Below, piece by piece: positions 8,303 to 17,359 of a stretch of DNA of 64,000 nt (the first letter of the stretch is position 1; each line of letters begins with the position of its first letter). The position numbers and the translations under genes were made by a program. Below the pieces are notes generated by a model, which saw only the letters and a list, made by a program, of their open reading frames with translations, did not search any database and was not told where the DNA came from. The stretch comes from Pseudofrankia sp. DC12. Its GTDB lineage: Bacteria; Actinomycetota; Actinomycetes; Frankiales; Frankiaceae. The stretch covers positions 3,507,208 to 3,571,207 of the forward strand of contig NZ_KQ031391.1 of NCBI RefSeq assembly GCF_000966285.1. Reading direction: 5' to 3'.

Positions 8303-8505
8303 GCCGCGACTCTGCCACATCTTGAATGTTCGGCACGAGCCCCGTCGCCAGCGCGACGAACTGCCCTCTCGGCCAGCCAGGCGCCCACGGGCACAGTCCC
8401 CCGTCGGGGGACGAGCCCGGGCCGCGCGCTGGTTCGCTGGCATCGCCCGGGCAGCGGGTAGCGTCGAAGCGCGGACAGGACCGTGCGGGCAAGGGAGCGG
8501 GGCTG

Positions 8506-9321
8506 ATGGGCGTGTCGACCGGTCCCCGCGTGTCCGAGCTCTACCGATACCCGGTCAAGGGCCTGACCGGTGAGCGGCTGGACGAGGTGGCCCTGGCCGC
8601 CGGCGACGGGGTCCCCGGGGATCGGATGTTCGCGCTCGCGCTGCCGAGCACCGAGTTCGACGAGGACCGTCCGGTCGCGCTGGGCAAGCGCCACTTCCTC
8701 ATGCTGATGCGCGACGAGACGCTCGCGCGGGTGCGCACCGGCTACGACCCGGGGACCCGCGTGCTCACCGTCGACGACGGCGCGAGCCGTTGGTCGGCCG
8801 ACCTGGGCACGGCCGCCGGCCGCCGGTCCGTCGAGGAGTACTTCGGCGCGCTGGCCGCGCCGACCGCCGGGACGTCCGGCGACGGTGGGCTGCCCCGGCT
8901 GGTCGCCGCCCAGCGCGGGCACCGGTTCACCGACGCGGGGCCGAGCGGGCCCGAGCTGATGCGGGCCGTCTCCCTGCTCAACCTCGCCAGCGTTCGCGAC
9001 TTCGCCGAACGGGTCGGCCAGGCCGTCGACCCGCTGCGGTTCCGGGCGAACCTGCATCTCGACGGCGTGGCGGCCTGGGCCGAGCGGGACTGGGTCGGCC
9101 AGGAGATCCTCGTCGGGCCGGCCCGGCTGCGGGTCCTGCGCGACATCCCTCGCTGCGCGGCGACGATGGTCAACCCGCGGACCGCCGAAAGGGACCTGAA
9201 GGTCCTCAAGGAACTCCAGACCCATTACGGTCACACCGACTGCGGCAGCTATGCCACGGTGCTGACAGCCGGCACGGTCCGGCCCGGCGATCCGGTCACC
9301 CTGCTCGGCGCGGCCGGCTGA
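8506..9321 (+). CDS. MOSC domain protein with N-terminal beta-barrel domain
   Basis: The ATG at 8506 follows GGGAGCGGGG. The 271-residue protein opens 'VSELYRYPVKGLTGERLDEVAL', the typical MOSC_N barrel, and continues with 'GVPGDRMFAL'. The MOSC core (about 140-268) has 'FRANLHLDG', 'ILVGPARLRVLRDIPRCAATMVNP' and 'HYGHTDCGSYATVL'. The conserved Cys expected to hold molybdenum cofactor sulfur or a sulfur substrate is in 'RCAAT'. Family members include mARC-type N-hydroxylated compound reductases and YiiM-like proteins; here no substrate is indicated. It stands alone before an orphan response regulator 44 bases downstream. Confidence 0.85.
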   Translation: MGVSTGPRVSELYRYPVKGLTGERLDEVALAAGDGVPGDRMFALALPSTEFDEDRPVALGKRHFLMLMRDETLARVRTGYDPGTRVLTVDDGASRWSADLGTAAGRRSVEEYFGALAAPTAGTSGDGGLPRLVAAQRGHRFTDAGPSGPELMRAVSLLNLASVRDFAERVGQAVDPLRFRANLHLDGVAAWAERDWVGQEILVGPARLRVLRDIPRCAATMVNPRTAERDLKVLKELQTHYGHTDCGSYATVLTAGTVRPGDPVTLLGAAG

Positions 9322-9364
9322 GCGCCAGGCCGGGGCCCGCCGCCGACGAGGAGTGGGAGGTGCC

Positions 9365-10012
9365 GTGCGGGTCGTGATCGCCGAGGACTCGGTGCTGCTG
9401 CGGGAGGGTTTGTCCAGGCTGCTGACCGACGCGGGCTGCGAGATCGTGGCGGCCGTCGGGGACGGCCCGGCGCTGGTGGGCGCGATCACGACGCACCGGC
9501 CGGACGTCTCCGTCGTGGACGTGCGGATGCCCCCGTCCCACCGGGACGAGGGGCTGCGGGCGGCGATCTCGGCGCGGGCCGAGGTGCCCGGCTCGCCGGT
9601 GCTGGTGCTGAGCCAGTACGTCGAGAAGCAGTACGCCGCCGAGCTGCTCGCCGACGGCGCCGGCTCGATCGGCTACCTGCTCAAGGACCGGGTGGCCGAT
9701 GTCCGCGAGTTCGTCGACGCGGTCCGGCGCGTGGCCGGCGGCGGCACCGTGATGGACCCCGAGGTGGTCGCGCAGCTGCTGGTCCGCAGCCGCCGGGACG
9801 ACCCGATGGCCACGCTGACGCCGCGTGAGCGGGAGGTGCTCCAGCTGATGGCCGAGGGGCGGTCCAACGCCGCGATCGCCTCGCATCTGGTGGTGAGCGC
9901 TGGCGCGGTCGAGAAGCACATCTCCAACGTCTTCGCCAAGCTCGGCCTGGAGGCGTCAGGCGGTGACCACCGCCGGGTGCTGGCGGTCCTCACCTACCTG
10001 CGCGAGTCCTGA
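9365..10012 (+). CDS. NarL/LuxR-type response regulator without a partner kinase nearby
   Basis: The start is GTG 9365, just after GGGAGG. The N-terminal receiver domain (1-125) has the acidic pocket 'IAEDS', the phosphoacceptor Asp in 'VVDVRMPP' (about 52), the Ser of 'LVLSQY' and the Lys of 'YLLKDR'. The C-terminal LuxR helix-turn-helix has 'LTPREREVLQLMAEGRSNAAIA' and 'EKHISNVFAKLGL'. All phosphorylation residues are present, so it should be controlled by a histidine kinase, but none is encoded within the window. It may share a transcript with the MOSC gene. Confidence 0.9.
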   Translation: MRVVIAEDSVLLREGLSRLLTDAGCEIVAAVGDGPALVGAITTHRPDVSVVDVRMPPSHRDEGLRAAISARAEVPGSPVLVLSQYVEKQYAAELLADGAGSIGYLLKDRVADVREFVDAVRRVAGGGTVMDPEVVAQLLVRSRRDDPMATLTPREREVLQLMAEGRSNAAIASHLVVSAGAVEKHISNVFAKLGLEASGGDHRRVLAVLTYLRES

Positions 10013-10104
10013 GTCCAGCCGCCCGGGGGCGGCGAGGCTCGCCTGAGCGGGTCCGAGGTCGGTGAAGCTGGACCTGGTAAGTCAGTCGGACGGCGGCTGC
10101 CCGG

Positions 10105-11880
10105 CTAGAGGTTGGCGGTGCTGCCCGAGTCGAGCGTGCCGAGGACGGTCGACGGGTGGGGCAGCTGCAGCGTCGGGGCCGCCGTCGTGACCGGCGGGGT
10201 CGTCTTGCCGGCCGGCGGCGGGGTCGTCGCGGGCTGGGTCGGTGCCGGGCTGGTCGGTGCGCCGCCGGTCGGCGGCGGGCTGTGCGACGACGACCAGGTT
10301 GGGGTCACCGTCGGGCTCGAGTGCGACGTCGGGCCGTCTGTCGTCGTGGCCGGCGAGGTAACCGTGGCCGTCGGCGAGTTGGTGACCGTCGGCTGGGTGG
10401 GGGCGCCGCCGTCCGATGGTGGGGGCGGCGTCGTCGCGACGATCAAGTGATGGTCGACGACCGGGCGCGGCTGGCCGTGCGTGATGACCACCGCGGGGGC
10501 TTGCGGCGCCACCGGCGGGGTGATCCCAGGCGGGGTGGTCGCGGCGCCCTGCGTCGCCGTCGAGGTCACCGCCAGTGAGGGCGCGACGATCGCCGCGCCC
10601 GGGTAGTTCTCGGCCGACAGGTTCGCCGACGGCGTCGGCCAGTTGAGCGCGGCGGTGATACCCGCGACCGCGACCACCAGCGACGCGGCGATCGCGATCG
10701 CCGGCCGGGTGCGCCAGTCGGGGCTGAGCCCTCGACCGTGGCGGGTCTCGACGTCGTCGATCGGGACGAGGGGCGCGCCCTGGCCGTCCGCGTAGAACTG
10801 GTCGTCGGCGTAGAACGGCTGGGCCGCGGCGAACGGCAGGACGTTCGCCGGTAGCTCGGTGTCGAGTGTCGGCGGGTCGACATCAAGGTCGACGGCGCTC
10901 TCGGCCGCGGCGTCGCGCGGCCGCTTGACCAGGGCCACGGGCTGCTCGGCTCCGACCGCGTGGCCGCCGAGGCCGCTACCGCGGGCGACCGCGCCCGGGT
11001 CCGCCGTGGCATGGGCGGCCAGGTCGCCGGTACCGGGCCTGGCGGCCTTCGTCCCGTGCCCGGCCGACTTCCTGCTGAAGCGGCCGGCGGTCTTGGCGGC
11101 CCGGGTGACGTTCGCCGCCGCCTCGACCGTGACCTCGGCCAGGCCGTCGGCGACGGTCTCCAGGTCGTGGTCCTGCGCCTCGTCCAAGTGGGTGGCCCTG
11201 GTGACGTCTTCGGCTGCCTCGGCGGCGGCTTCGTGCGTCGCGTCCTGGCTGTGCGCGGCGGCGGCCTCGTGCGACCCCGCGCCGACTGTGGCGTCCTCGC
11301 CGTCCGCGAGTTCGGACGAGCTCAGCTCGAGCACGGCCGCCGCGTCGCGGAGCCCGGCCCCGGCCGCCGGGACATCGCCGCTGTCCGCCGCCAGGGCGGC
11401 GCCGGTCAACGCGGCGGCTGCCTCGGTGCTCCTCGGGCGCGGGACGTTCCGGGCGGCGAGGTGCTCGTGCGCGGCCCGCTCGTGCGCGGCGGCGCTGGCG
11501 GCCCGGTCGAAGGTGCGGGCGAGGCCGGTGTGCAGGCTCGCGGGCGCGGGGACGACGGCGCCCTCGATCATCTCCTCGGCGCCGACGCCGTGCGGGACCG
11601 GCACGCTGCGGGCCTGCGGCGAGCCGGACCAGGCCAGTGCGCTGCCTCGGGCGAGCTCGAGCAGCCAGGACCGCAGCCGGGACGGATCGGAAAGCGGGTT
11701 CATCCGGGTGCGGGCGACCAGCGCGAATGCGGTGCCGGCGGCGGCCCGCGCCACGGTCGGGTCGCCGAGAACGACCAGGCACATGGAGAAGACGTCGTCT
11801 GCATACCGATCGTAAAGATCGTCGAACGCCTGACGGTCACCGCGGCGCACTCGCGCCACCAGGTCCGCGTCGCCGCCCAT
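10105..11880 (-). CDS. Membrane-anchored protein with sigma-70 region 2-like N-terminus
   Basis: The 591-residue protein opens 'DADLVARVRRGDRQAFDDLYDRYADDVFSMC', a clear match to region 2 of ECF-type sigma factors (about 1-90). No region 4 follows. Instead there are about 270 Ala/Glu/Asp-rich residues, one membrane segment ('IAIAASLVVAVAGITAAL', about 398-416) and about 170 Pro/Thr/Ser/Val-rich residues that should lie outside the cell. A protein with this plan cannot be a normal sigma factor. It may tether or titrate core polymerase, or signal across the membrane as anti-sigma fusions do. The nearest neighbour ends 90 bases away on the other strand. Confidence 0.8.
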   Translation of the reverse strand: MGGDADLVARVRRGDRQAFDDLYDRYADDVFSMCLVVLGDPTVARAAAGTAFALVARTRMNPLSDPSRLRSWLLELARGSALAWSGSPQARSVPVPHGVGAEEMIEGAVVPAPASLHTGLARTFDRAASAAAHERAAHEHLAARNVPRPRSTEAAAALTGAALAADSGDVPAAGAGLRDAAAVLELSSSELADGEDATVGAGSHEAAAAHSQDATHEAAAEAAEDVTRATHLDEAQDHDLETVADGLAEVTVEAAANVTRAAKTAGRFSRKSAGHGTKAARPGTGDLAAHATADPGAVARGSGLGGHAVGAEQPVALVKRPRDAAAESAVDLDVDPPTLDTELPANVLPFAAAQPFYADDQFYADGQGAPLVPIDDVETRHGRGLSPDWRTRPAIAIAASLVVAVAGITAALNWPTPSANLSAENYPGAAIVAPSLAVTSTATQGAATTPPGITPPVAPQAPAVVITHGQPRPVVDHHLIVATTPPPPSDGGAPTQPTVTNSPTATVTSPATTTDGPTSHSSPTVTPTWSSSHSPPPTGGAPTSPAPTQPATTPPPAGKTTPPVTTAAPTLQLPHPSTVLGTLDSGSTANL

Positions 11881-12510
11881 ATCGCCCGCCGCTCCCGTCG
11901 CTTACTCGGACGCACCAATACTAGGAGCCTGCCGTTCGGTGGGCGTGAACCTTGCGAAGATCGCCGTGTCGCGCGTTCGACAGCTCATCCGACTTGACGG
12001 CGATGACGGCACCTGATCCATCCGTAACCAACTGCGTAGCCCCCGCTGACCTCGATGATTTCACGTGATGGCAGGGCTCGTACAGCGGGTCTGGCCAGAA
12101 TCCGGACCCTTCGTCTCCTCGGTCCCGAGCCGGCGGCCACGGGCGCGGACGGGCCGTCGATGCCCGTGTTCCGATGGGCTGTCCGGATACCAGACATGCC
12201 TCGCGGATCTGTCCCCTTGGACCGGATTATGGCCCAGGTGACTTGACCGTGGTGGTGCCCGGCTGGCGGCGGACCACTTCCGTGTCGTGCCATACGCCGG
12301 TTGCGTAGAATCGTTACCGAAATGTTCTCCCAGCGTTCCGGGCCGGCATTACCTGGGTATACGGTGTGGTACCGGTGGGCAAATCTGAAATCTCGGTCCG
12401 GCGGTTTTCGGGTATTCACCGGCGGGGACGGCCGGGCCGATTTGTGAGGCGGGCCCGGCCGGTGTGTGGACAGCCGCGGCGGGACGCGCGGCCGGCCGCC
12501 ATAACGCGCC
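11881..12510. other. Intergenic, no gene seen
   Basis: About 630 bases separate the sigma-like gene from the htrA terminator. They include some AT-richer stretches (about 12,300-12,420) but no reading frame with convincing codon usage. The 5' part must hold the promoter of the minus-strand gene starting at 11880; I cannot assign its boxes. Confidence 0.5.
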
Positions 12511-12545
12511 GAGGCCCGGCCGGTGAAACTCACCGGCCGGGCCTC
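12511..12545 (-). terminator. Perfect 16-bp terminator hairpin of the htrA-like gene
   Basis: GAGGCCCGGCCGGTGA (12511-12526) pairs completely with TCACCGGCCGGGCCTC (12530-12545) around the loop AAC. It begins 17 bases after the stop of the minus-strand protease gene. No T-run follows. Confidence 0.8.
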
Positions 12546-12561
12546 GAAGGTCGCTGTGGGG

Positions 12562-14172
12562 CTACGAGGACGGCTGCTGCGCCAGTGTGACCTTGGCGGT
12601 CTGGCTCTGCCCGTTGCGGGTGTACGTCACCGTCACCGACTCGCCGATCTCGTGGGCGCGGACCGCCGCGATCAGCGCGTCGACGTCGGACACCGTCCGG
12701 TCGCCGATCTTGGTGATGATGTCGCCCGGCTGCAGACCGGCCTGCTGCGCCGGGCCGCCGCTGACGAGGTTCTGGATCTGCGCACCCTTGCCGCCGATGC
12801 CGGTGCCCGTCGGGTCGTTACCGGCGTCCTGCGCGTTGATCCCGAGGTACGGGTGGACCGCCTTGCCGGAGGTGATCAGCTGCTGGGCGATCTTCTGCGC
12901 GTAGTTGCTGGCGATGGCGAACCCGACGCCGATGTTGCCGGACTGCTGCTGCTGGCCGCCGAACGGGCTGCTGCTGCCGCTGTCGACCGTGGCGATCGCG
13001 CTGTTGACGCCGACGATCTGGCCCTTGCTGTTGACCAGCGGGCCGCCGGAGTTGCCCGGGTTGATCGGGGCGTCCGTCTGGATCGCGTCGAGGACCGCGT
13101 TGGCATCCTGGACCTGGCTGTCGCCGGTGCGCACCGGGCGGTGCACGGCGCTGACGATGCCGGAGGTGACCGTGCCGGCCAGGCCGAGCGGGCTGCCGAC
13201 GGCGACCACCAGCTCACCGATCTGCAGGGCGTCCGAGTCGCCGAACGTCGCCGCGGTCAGGCCCGACTTGTTGATCTTGATGACGGCCAGGTCGGAGCTC
13301 GGGTCGGTGCCGACGACGGTCGCGTCGACGGTGTCCCCCGACTGCAGGGTGACGGTCAGCGAGCCGCTGGCTCCCGAGGCACCGGAGACCACGTGGTTGT
13401 TGGTCAGGATGTAGCCGTCGGCGCGGATGATGATGCCCGATCCCGTACCGGCCTCGTTGTTGCCGACCTCGGAGATCGTCACGACGCTGGGCAGGATGAC
13501 CTGGGCGGCCTTGCTGACGGTGTTGTCGGCCGCCGGCGCCACCGGGTTCGAGTCGGTTGAGCGGGTCAGCCCGGAGCCGGTGACGACCTGTGTCGTCGAA
13601 TGGTCGCTGTCTGCGACCAGGGCGCCGATCCCGCCGCCGACCCCGCCGCTGACGAGCGCGAGCGCGACGGCCGCGGCGACCAGCCGGCGCCGGCCACCCA
13701 TCGGCCCGGAGCGCGCGGGGCCGGCGGTGATCCCGCCAGGGCCGCCGGGGCCACCAGGGCCGCCGGAGTACATCCCGCCTGGCGGCGGGTACTGCGGAGC
13801 GGACCACGCGTCGCCAGGCCGACCCGCCCAGGGCGAACCCGGCGGCGGGCCCCAGGGGCCGCCCTGGCCGGGGTTGGTCGGTGGGTTCGGCGCGTCCTCA
13901 GCCCGGAACGCCATAGGTACCCCGTTGGTAGGCGGGTCGATGGGAAAACCGCCGGTGACCGGCGGCCCGGCTGGCGCCGCGCCGAATCCCGGGTTCTCCG
14001 CCGGCGACAGCAGGGAGCCGTCGGGCCGGGCCCAGGGCGAGCGGTCCGCGGAGCCGTCCGAGGATCGAGCAGGGTCGAACGCGGTCTCCGACCCCTCCCG
14101 GGCGTCGAACGACCGACCGGCCGGGTCGCTGCCGTCGACCGCGGTGGTGTTGAAGGTGGGACGCGTTGTCAT
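12562..14172 (-). CDS. HtrA/DegP-type membrane-anchored serine protease with PDZ domain
   Basis: The ATG at 14172 is taken as the start, with GGGAAAG upstream. The 536-residue protein has a Pro/Gly-rich cytoplasmic head (about 1-170), one membrane segment after 'GGRRRLVAAAVALALVSGGVG', and a trypsin-like domain. The catalytic residues are clear: His in 'LTNNHVVSG', Asp in 'SSDLAVIKI' and Ser in 'GNSGGPLVN'. The C-terminal PDZ domain has 'GAQIQNLVSGGPAQQAGLQPGDIITKIGD'. This is the actinobacterial PepD/HtrA layout, used for envelope protein quality control and often sigma-E linked. A perfect terminator follows directly. Confidence 0.93.
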   Translation of the reverse strand: MTTRPTFNTTAVDGSDPAGRSFDAREGSETAFDPARSSDGSADRSPWARPDGSLLSPAENPGFGAAPAGPPVTGGFPIDPPTNGVPMAFRAEDAPNPPTNPGQGGPWGPPPGSPWAGRPGDAWSAPQYPPPGGMYSGGPGGPGGPGGITAGPARSGPMGGRRRLVAAAVALALVSGGVGGGIGALVADSDHSTTQVVTGSGLTRSTDSNPVAPAADNTVSKAAQVILPSVVTISEVGNNEAGTGSGIIIRADGYILTNNHVVSGASGASGSLTVTLQSGDTVDATVVGTDPSSDLAVIKINKSGLTAATFGDSDALQIGELVVAVGSPLGLAGTVTSGIVSAVHRPVRTGDSQVQDANAVLDAIQTDAPINPGNSGGPLVNSKGQIVGVNSAIATVDSGSSSPFGGQQQQSGNIGVGFAIASNYAQKIAQQLITSGKAVHPYLGINAQDAGNDPTGTGIGGKGAQIQNLVSGGPAQQAGLQPGDIITKIGDRTVSDVDALIAAVRAHEIGESVTVTYTRNGQSQTAKVTLAQQPSS

Positions 14173-14364
14173 GAGAGGCACTTTCCCGGCGGACCCTGAG
14201 CGCTTGCTGAAGCCCGACCAACGTTTCCGCTAAGCGGTCTCAGGCAGCCTATCGGCTGCCCGACAACCATCTGGGCAGCTTCGCTGGTCGGTCGTGGTCG
14301 CCATGCGGACACTGCCGGGCTGGTCCACCTTCCGGGGCCGGCGCGCGGGCCCCCGCGGGCCGGC

Positions 14365-14799
14365 TCAGAGTCCCTTCGGAGGCTCGGCGGACTGACCGGT
14401 GGTGCCGCGGGCGGCGAGCAGGTCGCGGATCTCGACCAGCAGCAGGGCCTCGTCGGAGAGCACCGGGTCCGCCTGCGTGGGCGTCTCGCCACTGCGGCGC
14501 CGCTCGCTGATCTTGGCCAGCGGCATCACCACGAGGAAGTAGATCACGGCAGCGACGATCAGAAACGAGATCGCCTCGTTGATGAACAGTCCGTAGGTGA
14601 AGGCGCTGTGGTGGATCCGGAAGGTCAGCCCCTGGAAGCTTGGCTTGCCGGCGATGGCCGCGATCAGCGGCGTCAGGATGTTGTCCACCAGCGACTTCAC
14701 CAGCGCGGTGAACGCGGTGCCGATGACGACGGCGACCGCCAGGTCGATGATGTTGCCGCGCATCAGGAAGTTCTTGAAGCCTTGCAGGGTGTCGCGCAT
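14365..14799 (-). CDS. mscL: Large-conductance mechanosensitive channel MscL
   Basis: The ATG at 14799 follows GGGGGGACCC. The 144-residue protein starts 'MRDTLQGFKNFLMRGNIIDLAVAVVIG', the conserved MscL N-terminal helix and gate-lining first membrane segment ('FTALVKSLVDNILTPLI'). The second segment is 'AISFLIVAAVIYFLVV', and a charged cytoplasmic helix bundle ends the protein ('LLVEIRDLLAAR'). Length and order match the family. It forms a homopentamer that opens under membrane tension and releases solutes after osmotic downshock. It lies 190 bases downstream of htrA's start on the same strand, with no terminator visible between. Confidence 0.95.
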   Translation of the reverse strand: MRDTLQGFKNFLMRGNIIDLAVAVVIGTAFTALVKSLVDNILTPLIAAIAGKPSFQGLTFRIHHSAFTYGLFINEAISFLIVAAVIYFLVVMPLAKISERRRSGETPTQADPVLSDEALLLVEIRDLLAARGTTGQSAEPPKGL

Positions 14800-15354
14800 G
14801 GGTCCCCCCTTTTGGGTCGGTTCTGGCCCGCGGCGGCGCCGACCGGGCGCGAACCTGGCTGTTTGTTTCGCTGGATCGGCCATTGCCCGCGCGCCCCGGT
14901 GAAGGCCATCCATCCGGTCGGCGGCCCACCGCGCCGACGCCGGTGCGCCGGGCGAGCGTGCGCTGTCCGTTCGGGTCACCGTAGACGAAAGTCCCGAACC
15001 ACCGCCTGAGTGGTCGGAACAGAATTAATGGGAATTGGTGCCGCTATCGGCCGTCGAAAGTCTCAAACCGGGCGTGTCGGGTCAACGGCTCGTCAACCGC
15101 CAGTCGGCCCGGGCTGTCCGACGCCGCGCTCTTTGGTGACCGAGCGCGTCGGGGCGCGGCGAAATGGTCACCTGGATGGGGGCATCTGGTTGCGCTGTGT
15201 GTGCCAAGCCGGGCGATCCGGTGGCATCAGCGCGGAAGGGCGCCTTCTGGCGCGTGGGTCTCCCGCAATGGGCGACCAACGGCGTGGTACACCGGTCTGA
15301 GGCAGTGTGCCGGTCGGGGGCCTTGCCGGATGAGGCCCGGAGGGAGGCTGCCCG
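14800..15354. other. Intergenic between mscL and the proline/arginine-rich protein
   Basis: About 555 bases hold the divergent promoters of mscL (minus) and the gene at 15355 (plus). No frame here shows third-position GC bias consistent with a gene, and no long hairpin is apparent. Confidence 0.5.
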
Positions 15355-17331
15355 GTGACGGACGGTACGCGCCGACCGGGCCCGGTCGACCCTCGCCGAG
15401 CTCCGGCGGGCGGTCGACGTGCCGATGAGCCAGGTGGCTACCGCCAGGACGACTACCGCCCCGCCGCCCCGCCGCCCCGCCGCGGCGGGCCGGCGGGCGA
15501 CCCCCGGAACGCCACCGGTCGCCGGGCTGACGAGGCGAACCCGCGGAACCGCCAGAGTGGGCGCCTGCCGGGCGCGGCCAGTGGCTATCCCGGCCGCGCG
15601 CCTGACCGTGCCCCGGACCGTGCCCCGGACCGCGGCGCCCCCCCGCCACGCCGCGCGGACGACCCCCACCGCCGTGATCCAGGCGCCGTCGGCGGGGGCT
15701 GGGACAGCGACGACGACCCGTACCGGCAGGACAGCCGCCCGCGGAACACCGGCTCATTCCCACCGGGCGGCCCCGACCGGACGGGGCAGGGCCGGGAGCG
15801 CCGCGGGCCGGAGGGCCGCGTCGCCGCGAACGGTCGCGACGGCGACGACTCACGGCCCGGCTTCACGGGCCGCAAGGTGCTGGTGCCGCCCGCTGGCAAC
15901 ACCGCCGGCGGTCGCGGCCCGGCAGCCGGACGTTCCCCGGCTGATGGTCCCGGCCCGGCCGGTGGTCCCGGCCCGGCGGGCGATCGTGCCCCGGCGCCCG
16001 GTCGTCGCCCGGCTGACCAGGTGACGGGAGGCCGTCGGCGAACCGGAGGCACCGGCCCCCGCGTGGCCGCGGCTGGCCCTGAGGCGGCCGCACGCGACCG
16101 ATTCGGCCCGCCGCCCCCCGAGTCCCGCGCCGAACAGACGATGCTCAGCCCGCGCGCTCCAGGCCCTGGAGCCGGCGGCGCCGACGGCAGGACCGGCCGC
16201 GATGCCAGGACCGGCCGTGACCTTGATGGCAGGACCGGCCGTGACCTTGATGGCAGGACCGGCCGTGACCTTGATGGCAGGACCGGCCGTGACACTGGTG
16301 GGACCGGCGCCCGCGGCCGATTTGAAGACCCTCAGCGGGAATCCGTCAGCGAGCAGACGATGATCAGGCGCCCCCGACGGGGCGGCCCGTGGGCCGATGG
16401 CCGCGACGACGCCCTCCTCGACGGCCCCGCCGACCCGGCCTCCGAGCTCGGCCGCGGCGCCGACTGGGACTGGGATGGCGAGCGCGGCCCTCGGGTCGGC
16501 CGGGACGGCCCGGCGGCGTCGCGCGGCGGTGCCGGGCCGCGCCGGGCCGGCGCCGGCCCGGCCGGCCGTTTGGGGACGGAGGGCGGCTCGGCCGGCTCGG
16601 GCCGGCTGGCCGCCTTCGCCGAGACGGACGAGGACGAGGACGACGACCCGCCGGAGACCGAACGACCTGATCTCGGCATGGCGCTGTTCTGGCGCCGCCT
16701 GGTGATCACGCTGGTCTGGCTCGGGTTCGCGCTGGGCCTCGGTGTCGGGGCTGGCGTCGTCTGGGAGAAGATCCGCCCGAGTGGCGACGCGACGACGGCC
16801 TCCTCGGCGAGCCTCACCCCGTCCGCCAGTGCGCCCGCCGCTGCCGCGCCGGCGCCGAGGACCAGCGCCACCCCGACCCCGGCCGTCCCGGCGGACTGGG
16901 CCGCCTACACGGCCACCACCAGCAACGCGAGGTCGACGTTCTCGCACCCGGGCACCTGGACGATCCACCCGGACAGCACGGCCGTCTTCTTCGTCGAGCC
17001 GAGCGGCCCCCGGATGGTCGGCGTCGCGCGGCGGGCCGGCCTGACCGACGGGGCGGCCGCCGTCTCGAAGGTGGACGCGCTGGAGTTCAACACCCTGGCC
17101 GGCCACACGGTCACCGGCTCCGGCAACGTCAAGGACCCGGTCAGCGGCGCCACGGCGTGGGAGCTGACCGGCACCTACACCCGCCAGGGCCAGAAGGTCG
17201 CGTACATGATGCACTCCGTGGACGGGCCGGGCGCCGAGTACGTCCTCATCGTCCGGGTGCCGGCGGACTCCTCGTCCGAGCTGGACGGCCTGATGCGGTC
17301 GCTGCGGGCCTCGTTCCAGCCCGCGGCCTGA
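15355..17331 (+). CDS. Proline/arginine/glycine-rich single-pass membrane protein
   Basis: The GTG at 15355 has GGAGGG upstream. Of 658 residues, the first 425 are disordered and rich in Arg, Gly, Pro and Asp. They include a 24-bp DNA repeat coding for 'DGRTGRDL' units and two similar motifs, 'SRAEQTML' and 'SVSEQTMI'. An acidic stretch ('ETDEDEDDDPPETE') precedes one membrane segment ('LVITLVWLGFALGLGVGAGVVW', about 442-463), a Pro/Thr/Ala linker and a C-terminal domain of about 150 residues ('FSHPGTWTIHPDSTAVFF'). The Thr-containing EQTM motifs could be kinase sites read by FHA domains; that is speculation. The outer domain resembles small actinobacterial beta domains that often accompany cell-wall proteins. 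No function is assigned. Confidence 0.8.
   Translation: MTDGTRRPGPVDPRRAPAGGRRADEPGGYRQDDYRPAAPPPRRGGPAGDPRNATGRRADEANPRNRQSGRLPGAASGYPGRAPDRAPDRAPDRGAPPPRRADDPHRRDPGAVGGGWDSDDDPYRQDSRPRNTGSFPPGGPDRTGQGRERRGPEGRVAANGRDGDDSRPGFTGRKVLVPPAGNTAGGRGPAAGRSPADGPGPAGGPGPAGDRAPAPGRRPADQVTGGRRRTGGTGPRVAAAGPEAAARDRFGPPPPESRAEQTMLSPRAPGPGAGGADGRTGRDARTGRDLDGRTGRDLDGRTGRDLDGRTGRDTGGTGARGRFEDPQRESVSEQTMIRRPRRGGPWADGRDDALLDGPADPASELGRGADWDWDGERGPRVGRDGPAASRGGAGPRRAGAGPAGRLGTEGGSAGSGRLAAFAETDEDEDDDPPETERPDLGMALFWRRLVITLVWLGFALGLGVGAGVVWEKIRPSGDATTASSASLTPSASAPAAAAPAPRTSATPTPAVPADWAAYTATTSNARSTFSHPGTWTIHPDSTAVFFVEPSGPRMVGVARRAGLTDGAAAVSKVDALEFNTLAGHTVTGSGNVKDPVSGATAWELTGTYTRQGQKVAYMMHSVDGPGAEYVLIVRVPADSSSELDGLMRSLRASFQPAA
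16186..16299 (+). repeat. Coding 24-bp tandem repeat
   Basis: The unit GGCAGGACCGGCCGTGACCTTGAT occurs three times without change and in two degraded copies at the ends. It encodes 'GRTGRDLD' in the disordered part of the membrane protein. As the unit is a multiple of three, copy number can vary without shifting the frame. Confidence 0.85.
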
Positions 17332-17359
17332 CCCACCTTGGCCTGACGCGGCCGTCGGG

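Noticed and set aside
16186-16299. Regular 24-bp repeats as a CRISPR array
   Set aside because: Units are adjacent with no spacers and encode protein in frame; no cas genes are present.
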